A program made the position numbers and the translations under genes. From a virus, in IMG/VR virus record IMGVR_UViG_3300047497_000079, positions 17,637-81,636 of that record: 64,000 nucleotides of DNA. One strand, written 5' to 3'. The notes under the pieces are model-generated. The model was not told the origin of the DNA and ran no database searches. It saw only the letters and a list, made by a program, of their open reading frames with translations. This document shows positions 32,800 to 40,783 of the stretch, piece after piece; the first letter of the stretch is position 1; each line of letters opens with the position of its first letter.

Positions 32800-33092
32800 G
32801 GCGAGGTCCCCTCGTAAGTGAGCTGGTGAGAAGGGGGCGTGCGGGGCGATGGCACGATGAATATCCACACGCGCCACCTACGCCGCTCGGGCGGCCGGCC
32901 CGCCACGATACGCCCCAATTCCATGAGAAGGTTGACGGCGGTCAGCTCGACGAGCACGCCAAGCATGATCAAAAAGCGGCCGGCGCGACCCCGGAAATCC
33001 CTGCGGTTGTAGAGAATATCCGTCATGACGCGAACTTTCCACTGTTCCCATAGTTCGCCGTCGCCGGTGCGTGGTGGATCATATATCGTCAT
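32796..33092 (-). CDS. Small membrane protein, first gene of the leftward operon
   Basis: 98 residues from ATG 33092 (an ATG 24 nt further has no better site). A helix (FLIMLGVLVELTAVNLLMEL) sits between two basic stretches (NRRDFRGRAGR, GRPPERRRWR). It opens the operon that runs to 25269. Confidence 0.55.
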   Translation of the reverse strand: MTIYDPPRTGDGELWEQWKVRVMTDILYNRRDFRGRAGRFLIMLGVLVELTAVNLLMELGRIVAGRPPERRRWRVWIFIVPSPRTPPSHQLTYEGTSP

Positions 33093-33116
33093 GTAGACCC
33101 CAATGAGTATGACCAA

Positions 33117-33755
33117 TTAATAGTATTCCGAAGCCGGGCAGCAAGTGCCCGGAGGAAAAATGGAATAAAATCATTTCATTAGCGTTAATATGGGGCGTTA
33201 ATAGGGATAGTTACCGCGACCAGGCCACGGGAGCAGTTGAGGGCAAAAAAGAGCCCCGAAGAGAATACACGCTCCGAGGCCAAGTTGAGATAGGGAAACT
33301 TGAAAGAGAAGGACTTCTCTTTCAAGGCGTCATGGTTAATGCATGGTTTAGGATTAGTCAAGGGGGGGAAGAGCGGAGCACCAGGGCTATGTTAGGCCAA
33401 CAGCTCGACGCTCTTCCCAGCCACCGTTCGCCTATTGGGCGGGGCACAGGTGGCTGCCCTTATATGTGACGGGCCTATAGCCGTGTCAACTATTCCGTTT
33501 GTGACAGATTTATCACAGACTATTAGTTTTATGAATGTATCTTCCCAAACAGGGAATAATACGTTAACCTTAACCTGATGCATACCGCATCATCAGGGTG
33601 GTTGACATGAGAGCTGAAGCAAACTCTTCCCATTTGCCGGTGTATACTCTTACCTTAGGTTGCGCTTTCGATTATGGGTGATAGCATCCTTACCCTTTGT
33701 TTTCGCGGGACTTCGGGAACAGAGAGGGGATCGTTAGATCCCCTTAGGAGCGTGC
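33117..33755. promoter_or_regulatory. Divergent control region between two operons
   Basis: About 640 bases without a credible gene, between the leftward (33092) and rightward (33756) operons. It holds CCGGGCA/TGCCCGG (33134-33152), two GCGTTAATA repeats near 33190-33210, a perfect 12-bp hairpin CTTGAAAGAGAA/TTCTCTTTCAAG (33299-33326), a palindrome TGTGACAgattTATCACA (33500-33517), and CCTGATG/CATCAGG near 33575-33598. These are probably promoters and operators for both directions; no promoter is certain. Confidence 0.6.
33725..33745 (+). other. Hairpin in front of a ribosome-binding site
   Basis: AGGGGATC/GATCCCCT with loop GTTA, immediately followed by AGGAG and the ATG at 33756. It may shape translation of the first rightward gene. 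Confidence 0.5.
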
Positions 33756-33929
33756 ATGAACCTCTTGAACTGTCTATCTATTGAATTAGTACGCATCTAT
33801 CGCTGGAACGGCACCGAGTTTGATTTTGTTCGATCCAGGTTCGTGGCTTTCGTTAAGAATACATCCTCCTCGACTACTACTATCTGCAAAGGGAACAATC
33901 CGTCCAAGTTACGGATTCGTCATGATTGA
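33756..33929 (+). CDS. 57-residue hypothetical protein
   Basis: ATG 33756 with AGGAG 5 nt upstream. Basic C-terminus (NNPSKLRIRHD). It overlaps the next gene by 8 nt. No family recognised. Confidence 0.5.
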   Translation: MNLLNCLSIELVRIYRWNGTEFDFVRSRFVAFVKNTSSSTTTICKGNNPSKLRIRHD

Positions 33930-34209
33930 ATTAAGCTTATTTGCAGACTTTCCCTTTAAGATCAAATGGAAGCACTTGTGGGATCGTACGTGGGAAATAT
34001 CTCCCAACAAGTCACTTGAGATCGAGATTGAACGACGGAACTTAGTGTTCTCCTTTTTCCTGAGAGTATCCTTCCGGGGATATGACCATGCAGGCCCAAA
34101 GCTGCGCATGGGTTTGTTCTGTCACGAGATCTCCATTGACTTTTACGACATCCGTCACTGGGACCGGGAAGCCGATCAGTGGGAGAAACGCATGTGGCAG
34201 AAAGAATAA
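33922..34209 (+). CDS. Hypothetical protein
   Basis: 95 residues from ATG 33922 (ATGATTGA overlap with the gene before); a longer TTG form starting at 33820 is a shadow of that gene. Beta-rich appearance (SLEIEIERRNLVFSFFLRVS). Function unknown. Confidence 0.5.
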   Translation: MIELSLFADFPFKIKWKHLWDRTWEISPNKSLEIEIERRNLVFSFFLRVSFRGYDHAGPKLRMGLFCHEISIDFYDIRHWDREADQWEKRMWQKE

Positions 34210-34326
34210 TTGCGATGTCGCTTGGAAACATAGATCCTGAAATGCTCGTACTTCCCGTGGCGTTGGGATCGGAATTAGGTCGTTACCTATGATAACTCTC
34301 GTTATACAATTAAGGATGGCAATGGC

Positions 34327-34809
34327 ATGGGCATGATGACAACAAACTCTGATACACGTTACAGTTCCCCAAAGCCGGGAAAAAAATCTTCTTACGCGGC
34401 GATCCGGCGCAAGTACCCGAATTTCTATGACGTCGTCGTCAGTAGTGAAAACGAGCTTAATGAGTACATGACGCAGACTTTTCCTCACTGGCAAGAATCG
34501 AGGCGTTGGGAAGAGGATGGCGTTACCCTCATCGAGCTGGTTGAGGACAACGTCGTGATGGAGGTCGTCGCTTTCACCGGTCCTAAGAAGGCAGACGTCA
34601 CCTTCTACTACTACCGCAAGGCGTCAACGGGCCGTTACATCGCGATTTCCCCCCAGGATGACGGCTTCTTCGCCGCCGATGACACTCTCGATGCTCTCCA
34701 AGCCAAGGCCGTTGAAGCGTGGAACGATCTGCGGGCCGTGCAGGGGCTGTCTCCCGTGGATGTGCAAGCTACATGGATCGAAATCGCCGTCCCGGCCGGG
34801 GAGGAATAG
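34327..34809 (+). CDS. Hypothetical protein
   Basis: 160 residues. A basic, flexible start, then an alpha/beta body with YDVVVSSENELNEYMTQTFP and TLIELVEDNVVMEVVAFTGP. AAGGAT lies upstream; several in-frame ATGs are possible. No domain recognised. Confidence 0.55.
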   Translation: MGMMTTNSDTRYSSPKPGKKSSYAAIRRKYPNFYDVVVSSENELNEYMTQTFPHWQESRRWEEDGVTLIELVEDNVVMEVVAFTGPKKADVTFYYYRKASTGRYIAISPQDDGFFAADDTLDALQAKAVEAWNDLRAVQGLSPVDVQATWIEIAVPAGEE

Positions 34810-34814
34810 AGTCC

Positions 34815-35105
34815 GTGTACGCCATGAGAGCCGTCACTTCCCTCGATCCCGCGACGAACGCTTCCTCCGTCGTGCTATGGGATATGTTCAAGGGCGTTGA
34901 GCAGACGTGGCTGGGGTCGCGGCGTACTCTCGATCAATGCTCTTTGTTTCTTCGCGCCCCCGTCGACGATTCCGTCAAACATGAGAGCGTGTCCGTAAAG
35001 GAAGATCATTCCATCGCGGCTCTGCGGCGGCTTTGGGCTGACTATCCAGAGCTAATGAAAAAGTGGGATGCACCCCAAGTGCCGGAAGAGGAAGAGCATG
35101 ATTAG
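34815..35105 (+). CDS. Hypothetical protein
   Basis: 96 residues from GTG 34815 (GAGGA upstream; ATG 34824 is an alternative). The longer frame to the left overlaps the previous gene and is rejected. The acidic end is APQVPEEEEHD. Confidence 0.5.
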   Translation: MYAMRAVTSLDPATNASSVVLWDMFKGVEQTWLGSRRTLDQCSLFLRAPVDDSVKHESVSVKEDHSIAALRRLWADYPELMKKWDAPQVPEEEEHD

Positions 35106-35268
35106 CAACATACTCTTAATGATCGTGATCATCATGGAGATAATACTCTTCGCCGATTATCTGGCGATGCGTAAGCGAATGGACCGTCTCCAACAGCGGT
35201 TGGAAAGCTTGATCATCCGCCGCCGCCTCGAACGCTTCTCGAATTGGGGCGTAGGAAGAGAACCATGA
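35098..35268 (+). CDS. Small membrane protein
   Basis: 56 residues from ATG 35098. N-terminal helix ISNILLMIVIIMEIILFADY, then a basic coiled segment (RMDRLQQRLESLIIRRRLER). Overlaps both neighbours by a few bases. Confidence 0.55.
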   Translation: MISNILLMIVIIMEIILFADYLAMRKRMDRLQQRLESLIIRRRLERFSNWGVGREP

Positions 35269-35501
35269 GCCGCATGATCCCTTATGATGTATCCGTCATC
35301 TCAACGGCAGGTCCGCCCCTACGTTACGTTGCGCGGATCGAAGCCGTCGACGAACATTCCGCCGCGCTGATCGCCATTCGCCGCGCCGGGTGCGAAGGCC
35401 GTCTCTGTGCCGTCTCGGTATCGGCCGGATATGGCGACGAAACATCGTACATCACCGATTATAAAACGGGGTATCGAACCCTCGAAGACTATTCACAGTA
35501 G
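35265..35501 (+). CDS. Hypothetical protein
   Basis: 78 residues, ATG 35265 overlapping the previous stop (ATGA). Alpha/beta, with RYVARIEAVDEHSAALIAIR. This type of small protein is common in alphaproteobacterial phages; function unknown. Confidence 0.5.
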   Translation: MSRMIPYDVSVISTAGPPLRYVARIEAVDEHSAALIAIRRAGCEGRLCAVSVSAGYGDETSYITDYKTGYRTLEDYSQ

Positions 35502-35508
35502 AGGAAAA

Positions 35509-35703
35509 ATGACGGAGGAAGCGTTCTATTATGACATGTGGATCATCTGCTTAGTAGGCTGGACCTTTACGTCATTCATGGCGTGGAGGTTATGGTTAGA
35601 AAATAGACGTTTGTTGAAGTTGCTTATCGGTAATCGTAAATCTAATGATACAGGGGCACAACATGGCGGCGGCGAAATACAAGGGCAAACATACCATCAT
35701 TAG
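35509..35703 (+). CDS. Small membrane protein
   Basis: 64 residues, ATG 35509 with GAGG 4-5 nt upstream. One helix (MWIICLVGWTFTSFMAWRLW), then a basic tail that overlaps the next gene. Confidence 0.5.
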   Translation: MTEEAFYYDMWIICLVGWTFTSFMAWRLWLENRRLLKLLIGNRKSNDTGAQHGGGEIQGQTYHH

Positions 35704-35932
35704 CAACGGCATACTCTCTCATTATGAGCGTATTAAGACCGTCGAGGATCTCGCCGAATTCTTTTCGGGGGCAGATAAGGACGATCTCCAATTCTCGGAA
35801 TGTATCGATCCCGAATCGCATCAACGCTTCGTCGCCGTTACTAACGTAAAGACGGGCGAACGCAAGGCATACGACTTCGCCATCGCCCGCGCGTATAAGA
35901 ACGAAGTCGAATTTTTGCTGACGTTGAATTAG
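35663..35932 (+). CDS. Hypothetical protein
   Basis: 89 residues from ATG 35663 (AGGGG upstream). Contains YERIKTVEDLAEFFSGADKD and FVAVTNVKTGERKAYDFAIA. No domain recognised. Confidence 0.5.
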   Translation: MAAAKYKGKHTIISNGILSHYERIKTVEDLAEFFSGADKDDLQFSECIDPESHQRFVAVTNVKTGERKAYDFAIARAYKNEVEFLLTLN

Positions 35933-35941
35933 GGGAACACT

Positions 35942-36382
35942 ATGGGTTCTGAAATTGATCGTAGAGGCTTCCTGGGCCTCGTAGGGGCCTTTGCAGCTCC
36001 GGCCGTGATCCTGACACCGGGCTTGCTAATGCCCGTCCATAAGCGTCTGTTGACGTCGAGAGAAGCCGAGCTAATTTCCCTGTACAAGCTTCCCGATCAG
36101 ATCTTGTTCTCGGCGGCTTCACCATCCGTACAGAGACAGATGATTGCGGCCGCCGAATTCTGGACCAGGGCATTCCCCCGGCGATCTCTGGGCGAGCTAG
36201 TGGAATCCAAACATGATTTCGGCGTCGATGCCGGCTTGGTCTATCTCGGGCCGGGTAAGCGTGGCATTCGTCCCGATGGAGGCCCGGCCGCGCTATACGA
36301 CTATTCCCGTCCTCGCTGCGTATTAGATTGTATCCCTCTCTATCCATGGATGGACAAGGAGACGCGCTATGATCGGACGTAG
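35942..36382 (+). CDS. Tat-signal protein, paralogue of the next gene
   Basis: 146 residues. N-terminus DRRGFLGLVGAFAAPAVILT is a twin-arginine signal, continuing PGLLMPV. The mature part has no cofactor motif I recognise. The phrase PAVILTPGLLMPV recurs as PTVIRTPGLLMPI in the next gene. It would be exported folded to the periplasm. Similar Tat-signal proteins occur in rhizobial phages and prophages. Confidence 0.6.
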   Translation: MGSEIDRRGFLGLVGAFAAPAVILTPGLLMPVHKRLLTSREAELISLYKLPDQILFSAASPSVQRQMIAAAEFWTRAFPRRSLGELVESKHDFGVDAGLVYLGPGKRGIRPDGGPAALYDYSRPRCVLDCIPLYPWMDKETRYDRT

Positions 36383-36653
36383 AGGATTTATCACGGGCCT
36401 CACGGGTCTAATAGCGGCACCAACCGTCATTCGTACGCCGGGCTTGCTCATGCCTATTCGTTCGGGGCGCGGTATCTATGACTTCGTCGTCGTATGTGAC
36501 TCAACCAATAACACGCCTGATATTGATGTCCCCGATGATGTGTTTAATCACCAGTTCACTCTTGACCAAGTACAGGTGAATGCAAGCGTCCGCCGCCTCG
36601 AAGCGGTTTATATCTGGGAACGTCGGGATGGGATCTGGCTGTCTCAATCGTAA
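36369..36653 (+). CDS. Tat-signal protein
   Basis: 94 residues, overlapping the previous gene by 14 nt. GRRGFITGLTGLIAAPTVIR is the twin-arginine signal. Only ~65 mature residues follow (DFVVVCDSTNNTPD...). Function unknown. Confidence 0.6.
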   Translation: MIGRRGFITGLTGLIAAPTVIRTPGLLMPIRSGRGIYDFVVVCDSTNNTPDIDVPDDVFNHQFTLDQVQVNASVRRLEAVYIWERRDGIWLSQS

Positions 36654-36662
36654 TTAATTGAT

Positions 36663-36712
36663 TAAAAAGCCGAGAGGGGTCGTGATCGAGGTCACGATTA
36701 TCTCAGCTCGTT
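36663..36712. terminator. Hairpin between convergent genes
   Basis: Nested pairing AGCCGAGA/TCTCAGCT around TCGTGAT/TCACGA, with AAAAA upstream on the plus strand (T's for the leftward transcript). It sits between stops at 36653 and 36703. Confidence 0.6.
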
Positions 36713-37713
36713 CTTTGTACCTGAGCTATTGCGGTCTTTTTGAAGACGGCCACTTCGTCGACCACGGCGCGGGCATTCGTTAGGCTGTTTGATCCAGGCC
36801 GAAGGAGAATATAACTAGACACCTTTTTAACGTCGGGGTGTTTCAGAAGCTTGTTGGCGTTCATCTTCAGGACCACGAACGATTCTCCTACGGCCACGGC
36901 GGATGATCCCTCCGTTATTGATATCATCGGATGCACGTTGGTATAGCGTATGGCTTCGCCGTGGCGGTCATTAGGGAATTCGATGATGTTCTTCTCGCGG
37001 TAAAGTTCATATTCGTTCCATAACAGCGTTAGATATACAGGCGGGAGCTTGTGTGTCCACGTAGGAAAGGTTATTTGCTTAAGCCCTTTGAGCCGGGATG
37101 GTTCGAATACGAGATAGCACACAGGTGTTGATGTACCCTCTGTTTCCTCTTTGGCCGTGTCCTTATACTGGATGGCATCGTAAAGGCGGGCCAGCTTGGA
37201 TCGAACGAAGGATATGTCTCTTCGTACTTGAGATAGGCTTACGTACCTGTCCATTTCTAATAGCATGCACATCTTTCGGGTACGAGAAGTCTCCGTGCCA
37301 TTGTTTCCTTTAAGATAACCCTTCACTTTCTTGGGTCGATTCGAATACTTTAGGAGATATTGTTCCCACGCATCGACGTCGTCACCGAACTTCGTGCGAA
37401 AGAAGAGCCTATTGAACGCGAGGAAATCGTCGGGACAGTCGCCGGATTGATCGAGGACTAGGATGCGCGGCGGTATCTGAGCTTGATACAGATTAAGGGC
37501 CAGAGTGTTCTTGATGCCGTAGTAATTCATCGACAGCTTTGGATCTTTGGCCCAGTGCGTACCTAGATACATGTCGATGGTCGTGGCGTGGTGTTTTATT
37601 CGTTCGGCGGCATAACCCGCGCGGTACATCTTGTTGGGGAGTATCAGTCCTTTAAGGTATTTGGCGAGGTCTGCTACGGAGTATTCGGCGAGGTGCTGGG
37701 CGAACGATAACAT
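36703..37713 (-). CDS. Candidate injected effector, possible ADP-ribosyltransferase
   Basis: 336 residues. It starts MLSFAQHLAEYS (capsid-targeting, cleavage L-A-E). MYRAGYAAERIKHH, then YLGTHWAKDPKLSMNYYG and, near the C-terminus, VAVGESFVVLKMN recall the R / S-T-x / E elements of R-S-E ADP-ribosyltransferases, but the match is weak and order-based. A leaderless-type late promoter precedes it. It diverges from the metallopeptidase gene at 37750. Confidence 0.6.
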   Translation of the reverse strand: MLSFAQHLAEYSVADLAKYLKGLILPNKMYRAGYAAERIKHHATTIDMYLGTHWAKDPKLSMNYYGIKNTLALNLYQAQIPPRILVLDQSGDCPDDFLAFNRLFFRTKFGDDVDAWEQYLLKYSNRPKKVKGYLKGNNGTETSRTRKMCMLLEMDRYVSLSQVRRDISFVRSKLARLYDAIQYKDTAKEETEGTSTPVCYLVFEPSRLKGLKQITFPTWTHKLPPVYLTLLWNEYELYREKNIIEFPNDRHGEAIRYTNVHPMISITEGSSAVAVGESFVVLKMNANKLLKHPDVKKVSSYILLRPGSNSLTNARAVVDEVAVFKKTAIAQVQRTS

Positions 37714-37718
37714 GCTCG

Positions 37719-37726
37719 TATTTATG
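37719..37726 (-). promoter_or_regulatory. T4-type late promoter (CATAAATA), leaderless spacing
   Basis: Minus-strand CATAAATA ending 5 nt before the ATG at 37713. It is back to back with the plus-strand element at 37738. Confidence 0.7.
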
Positions 37727-37737
37727 CGTACGCATTA

Positions 37738-37745
37738 CATAAATA
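37738..37745 (+). promoter_or_regulatory. T4-type late promoter (CATAAATA), leaderless spacing
   Basis: CATAAATA ending 4 nt before the ATG at 37750; the promoter-to-start sequence ATAAATATGGGATG is identical to that of the gene at 2933. Confidence 0.7.
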
Positions 37746-37749
37746 TGGG

Positions 37750-38724
37750 ATGCTATCCTTCTCGTCCTATATCCTCTCCGAACGCCTCGACTTCGACTTT
37801 CTCCAGGATGCTCGCACGACGGGTAACGCCGTGTTCGATGCGCTTCTAATTTACATTAAGAGCCATGGAGGATTACCGGAAACGCGCGATACGAGAAAGA
37901 TTCGAAGTTATTTTAAGAACGATCCCAATACTCACTGTGTACGTGTAAGAGACTTGCCCGTAACAGACGACATCAAATCACGATATGGTTCATCGCTAAT
38001 CTCTTTTGTGCCTTATGTCGTGTTGAATCCAAAATATAATGGAATGGGTCTTTATTTTGAAGGCGGTTATTCACATCCTACGGGTCCTGCTTTTATAAGA
38101 GCTATTACGACTCGTTTGTTTACGATCCTTAATAGTATTTTTATTGGGTATGTGACGCCTATCAATGACACATCACGCTTTGCTTATGAGATGTCTAATA
38201 TCAGGCGAACGACCTTCCTTCATGAGTGGACGCATTATATGCAGTATGTTATGGCGAAGAAGAATGTCGAATACGCCGATGCCAAAGATGATTTGGACGC
38301 CTATCACAACCGATCCGCTGAGGTCGAGGCATTTACGCAAGAGATACTGCACGATCTGGATCTCACGTTTAATCCAACATTTGGACCAAAGGGCGTAAAG
38401 ACGTTCAAACAGTGTAATTGGTCGTCTCGATCCAAGTTCAATTCACCCAATGAACTATTAAGAGCGATGCTTGCTGATGCTCATGCTCGGGGCATATATG
38501 ACAAATTCAATGCCGAAAATAAGATAAACGTGCTTAGAGTCGTGTATGACAATTATAAGAAAATTATTATGAATCAGACATTGAAGGCCATTGCTCCCGA
38601 TAAAAGCAGAGCAAGAGAGATAGCAATGCGGAAAATGGAGATTGATCATGAGAGGCGCAAACGTGATGCATTCCTTAATGCAGTCTTTGCTCGTAAGCGG
38701 GAGGCATTGAAGGCTCGTGCTTGA
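37750..38724 (+). CDS. Zinc metallopeptidase with capsid-targeting N-terminus
   Basis: 324 residues. Start MLSFSSYILSERLDF (cleavage L-S-E|R). HEWTH at 158-162, in TTFLHEWTHYMQYVMA, is an HExxH zinc site; the third ligand is probably Glu 191 or 193 in RSAEVEAFTQEI (gluzincin type). The same arrangement occurs in the product at 48643. The C-terminus is a basic helix (KMEIDHERRKRDAFLN). It may cleave a host protein after injection; the target is unknown. Confidence 0.8.
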   Translation: MLSFSSYILSERLDFDFLQDARTTGNAVFDALLIYIKSHGGLPETRDTRKIRSYFKNDPNTHCVRVRDLPVTDDIKSRYGSSLISFVPYVVLNPKYNGMGLYFEGGYSHPTGPAFIRAITTRLFTILNSIFIGYVTPINDTSRFAYEMSNIRRTTFLHEWTHYMQYVMAKKNVEYADAKDDLDAYHNRSAEVEAFTQEILHDLDLTFNPTFGPKGVKTFKQCNWSSRSKFNSPNELLRAMLADAHARGIYDKFNAENKINVLRVVYDNYKKIIMNQTLKAIAPDKSRAREIAMRKMEIDHERRKRDAFLNAVFARKREALKARA

Positions 38725-38820
38725 ATCGTGCATGAATCGTCGTGGAATCGTGCAAAACCCATGCAAATGCCATGCCTAATCGTGCGAGAACCATTCGGCG
38801 GCGTGCGAAGGCGTGCGGGA
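38721..38820 (+). repeat. Degenerate 11-nt periodic repeat
   Basis: From 38721, successive 11-mers read TTGAATCGTGC, ATGAATCGTCG, TGGAATCGTGC, then weaker copies ending ATGC, ATGC and a further AATCGTG. Period 11 is about one helical turn, suggesting a protein-binding array. It begins at the stop codon of the metallopeptidase gene. Confidence 0.55.
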
Positions 38821-39504
38821 CTGTCCAAGGTCATTCTAATGCGTGTAGGGGCGGTTCATTGCATTTATATGCATGTCCTTGCGGTTCATTAACTGCACAG
38901 ACTCTTGCCCTCGATCTCCCACCCCCAGGGTCGCAAGCGGCCCACACAAGCCTGCCCAAGAATTGATCACGAACTGCCTAAGGAATACTCAAAGTTCCAT
39001 AATCCAACTTATGCGAACGAAAAACATGGGAGTAGTCGGCCCGTTCAAGGCATCATCGATCTCCAACTGCAAGGTGAACACAAAGTGAAACTCACAGCAA
39101 CGTTGGGGTTGAAGTCCGTTGCCAATCCGGCATAAACTCTTCCCTCGCCCCATCGTCAGGGGGCAAGGAGGAGGGGTTCTCAACGGCGCGTACGATCCAT
39201 TTGCAGCCGTGACAGCGGGGTAGAACCCCTCCTCCCCTCCCGTAAGCCCTGTCATATCAACGCCCTGTCCTGGCCCGTCCTTGTGGTTCATGGAGGGCCG
39301 CGCGTTCGCGCCGGCCTGTAGAAACCGACATATGCCAGGGATGGCATGGTGCAGTTGGGGACCCCGGTTGCCAGGAGTCTACATTGCTCTTTGCACGTTT
39401 TTGCTAGGATCACCCCTCGTTTACCAAGGTTTTACAAAGGGGTACCTTGCCCTTACAAATTTTTTTGCCAACCCCAACTACTCCCTGAAACGATTGGAGT
39501 AGTC
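38725..39504 (+). other. 780-base intergenic region with repeats and hairpins
   Basis: No convincing gene (short frames at 38742 and 38905 have poor codon patterns). Contains the 11-nt array, two GCGGTTCATT repeats (38851, 38881), a 14-bp inverted repeat GGAGGAGGGGTTCT/AGAACCCCTCCTCC (39167-39180 with 39222-39235), a TTCG-loop hairpin (39295-39316), and AAGGG/CCCTT followed by T7 near 39445-39470, a likely terminator. It could include an RNA gene or replication/packaging site. Confidence 0.55.
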
Positions 39505-39927
39505 ATGGCAAGCCCCGAAACAGAACTATCCCTTGCGCTGGGTCCATTGCAGGATCTTGCGACGAACATGCTTAGGACAGTCCGGCCTGGCTTGGGTGGG
39601 AATCCTCATTTGCTCTATGAACAGGCATTGGCATTCATTGAAGCTTTTGAGACCTATCGGGATCGTATGGGGCAATCCCTCACATCTGAAGACGTTCGCC
39701 GGGTGCTGAAGCTGCCCCCTCTTATCATGAGTTATGAAAACAGGGCTTCTGGAAAATATAGTGAGCTTTGCGTAGCCCGGAGTGAGTTCATCGACGAGGT
39801 CGTCGCGGCCTCTCTCCAGCTTGCTGCTTCAACGCTGACTTGGAATAATTCCATGCGAAGCAGGGCCGATTGGGCGATCATGGATGCCATGCAACAATAT
39901 CAAAAAATCAGAAGGCAAGTAGTATAA
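39505..39927 (+). CDS. Hypothetical protein
   Basis: 140 residues from ATG 39505 (TTGGAG 6 nt upstream); the longer frame upstream lies in the intergenic region. Helical, with LLYEQALAFIEAFETYRDRM. It precedes the nucleotidyltransferase by 1 base and may partner it, by linkage only. Confidence 0.55.
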   Translation: MASPETELSLALGPLQDLATNMLRTVRPGLGGNPHLLYEQALAFIEAFETYRDRMGQSLTSEDVRRVLKLPPLIMSYENRASGKYSELCVARSEFIDEVVAASLQLAASTLTWNNSMRSRADWAIMDAMQQYQKIRRQVV

Positions 39928-39928
39928 C

Positions 39929-40468
39929 ATGGCTTATCCTAGATATGATAGTAATGGAAACTTGCGTCCTCCTTCGACGAGGCGGCGTATCAAAAGGGCT
40001 ACGGCCGACCGCATGGTGGCGGACTTCCTCAATAGGGTGCAAGCCTATGGAGAAGACGACACACGGCTCCTCTGGATTCACAAGGTATGGGCCTTTGGTT
40101 CCTACACCAGGGACGATCCAACCCTTGGCGACGTCGACTTATGCGTGAAGTTCTTGAGGAAGCCCGAATGGACGATGCTGGAAGTCATGGAGCAAGCCGA
40201 TGCAGAAGCACCACCTAGCTGGGATTGGTACCATCACATCTGCTGGGATGTCACCGATCTATTCCGCCGCATTAAGGGCCGTAATGGATACTTGTCCATC
40301 GGCGATCTCCGGGACATCAAGAATGCCGAATTCTTTCCCGTCATGTACCCGCATATGAAGCTCCTGTACGAACATGAACGGTCAGACTGGATTGCTTCGG
40401 AAGCCAGGAAGGTGAGGTCATACAAAAATCTACAACCCGTCATGGGCATCGAATATGCTCTATTTTAA
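39929..40468 (+). CDS. Nucleotidyltransferase, pol-beta / MNT type
   Basis: 179 residues. VWAFGSYTRDDPTLGDVDLC (53-72) has the G-S-x(n)-G-D-x-D metal-binding signature of the minimal nucleotidyltransferases, and a second acidic position (WDWYHHICWDVTDL) fits the third carboxylate. Such enzymes add nucleotides to RNA, proteins or antibiotics; MNT toxins-antitoxins are the best known small ones. The preceding helical gene could be the HEPN-like partner but lacks the RxxxxH motif. Confidence 0.75.
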   Translation: MAYPRYDSNGNLRPPSTRRRIKRATADRMVADFLNRVQAYGEDDTRLLWIHKVWAFGSYTRDDPTLGDVDLCVKFLRKPEWTMLEVMEQADAEAPPSWDWYHHICWDVTDLFRRIKGRNGYLSIGDLRDIKNAEFFPVMYPHMKLLYEHERSDWIASEARKVRSYKNLQPVMGIEYALF

Positions 40469-40649
40469 ATTGTTCGAAACGGGACAGGCTGGCGACGGCC
40501 CCTTAGCAGAATTCCGATGCACGGCTATTCCTCCCGCAGGCACGGTCTTATGGACGGATAAGGGACCGTACAAGGTAGTATCCATCGAGGCCGTGTTGTC
40601 CAAGGACGGGACCTTAAACGCCTTTGAGATGATGGTAGAAAAGCAATGA
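40455..40649 (+). CDS. Hypothetical protein
   Basis: 64 residues, overlapping the nucleotidyltransferase by 14 nt. Beta-rich (GTVLWTDKGPYKVVSIEAVL). A short SH3-like fold is possible. Not recognised. Confidence 0.55.
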   Translation: MLYFKLFETGQAGDGPLAEFRCTAIPPAGTVLWTDKGPYKVVSIEAVLSKDGTLNAFEMMVEKQ

Positions 40650-40783
40650 AGGGGGCCGATCTTGAAAATATCATCATTTACGTCTCCATAGTCTTATGCA
40701 CGGCGGCGGTGGCGTACTGGCTACATTCACCACAGGGACTGTGGTCAATGCTCATGCTCCTCTTCGTCAAGTATGATGCATGA
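40646..40783 (+). CDS. 45-residue membrane protein
   Basis: ATGA overlaps at both ends. Two hydrophobic stretches (IIIYVSIVLCTAAVAYWL, LWSMLMLLFV). The first of several tiny coupled genes. Confidence 0.5.
   Translation: MKGADLENIIIYVSIVLCTAAVAYWLHSPQGLWSMLMLLFVKYDA

Noticed and set aside
38742-39135. Frames of 71-76 codons in the intergenic region
   Set aside because: Poor starts, no ribosome sites and several overlapping alternatives; repeats explain the region better, though one at 38905 could be a gene remnant.
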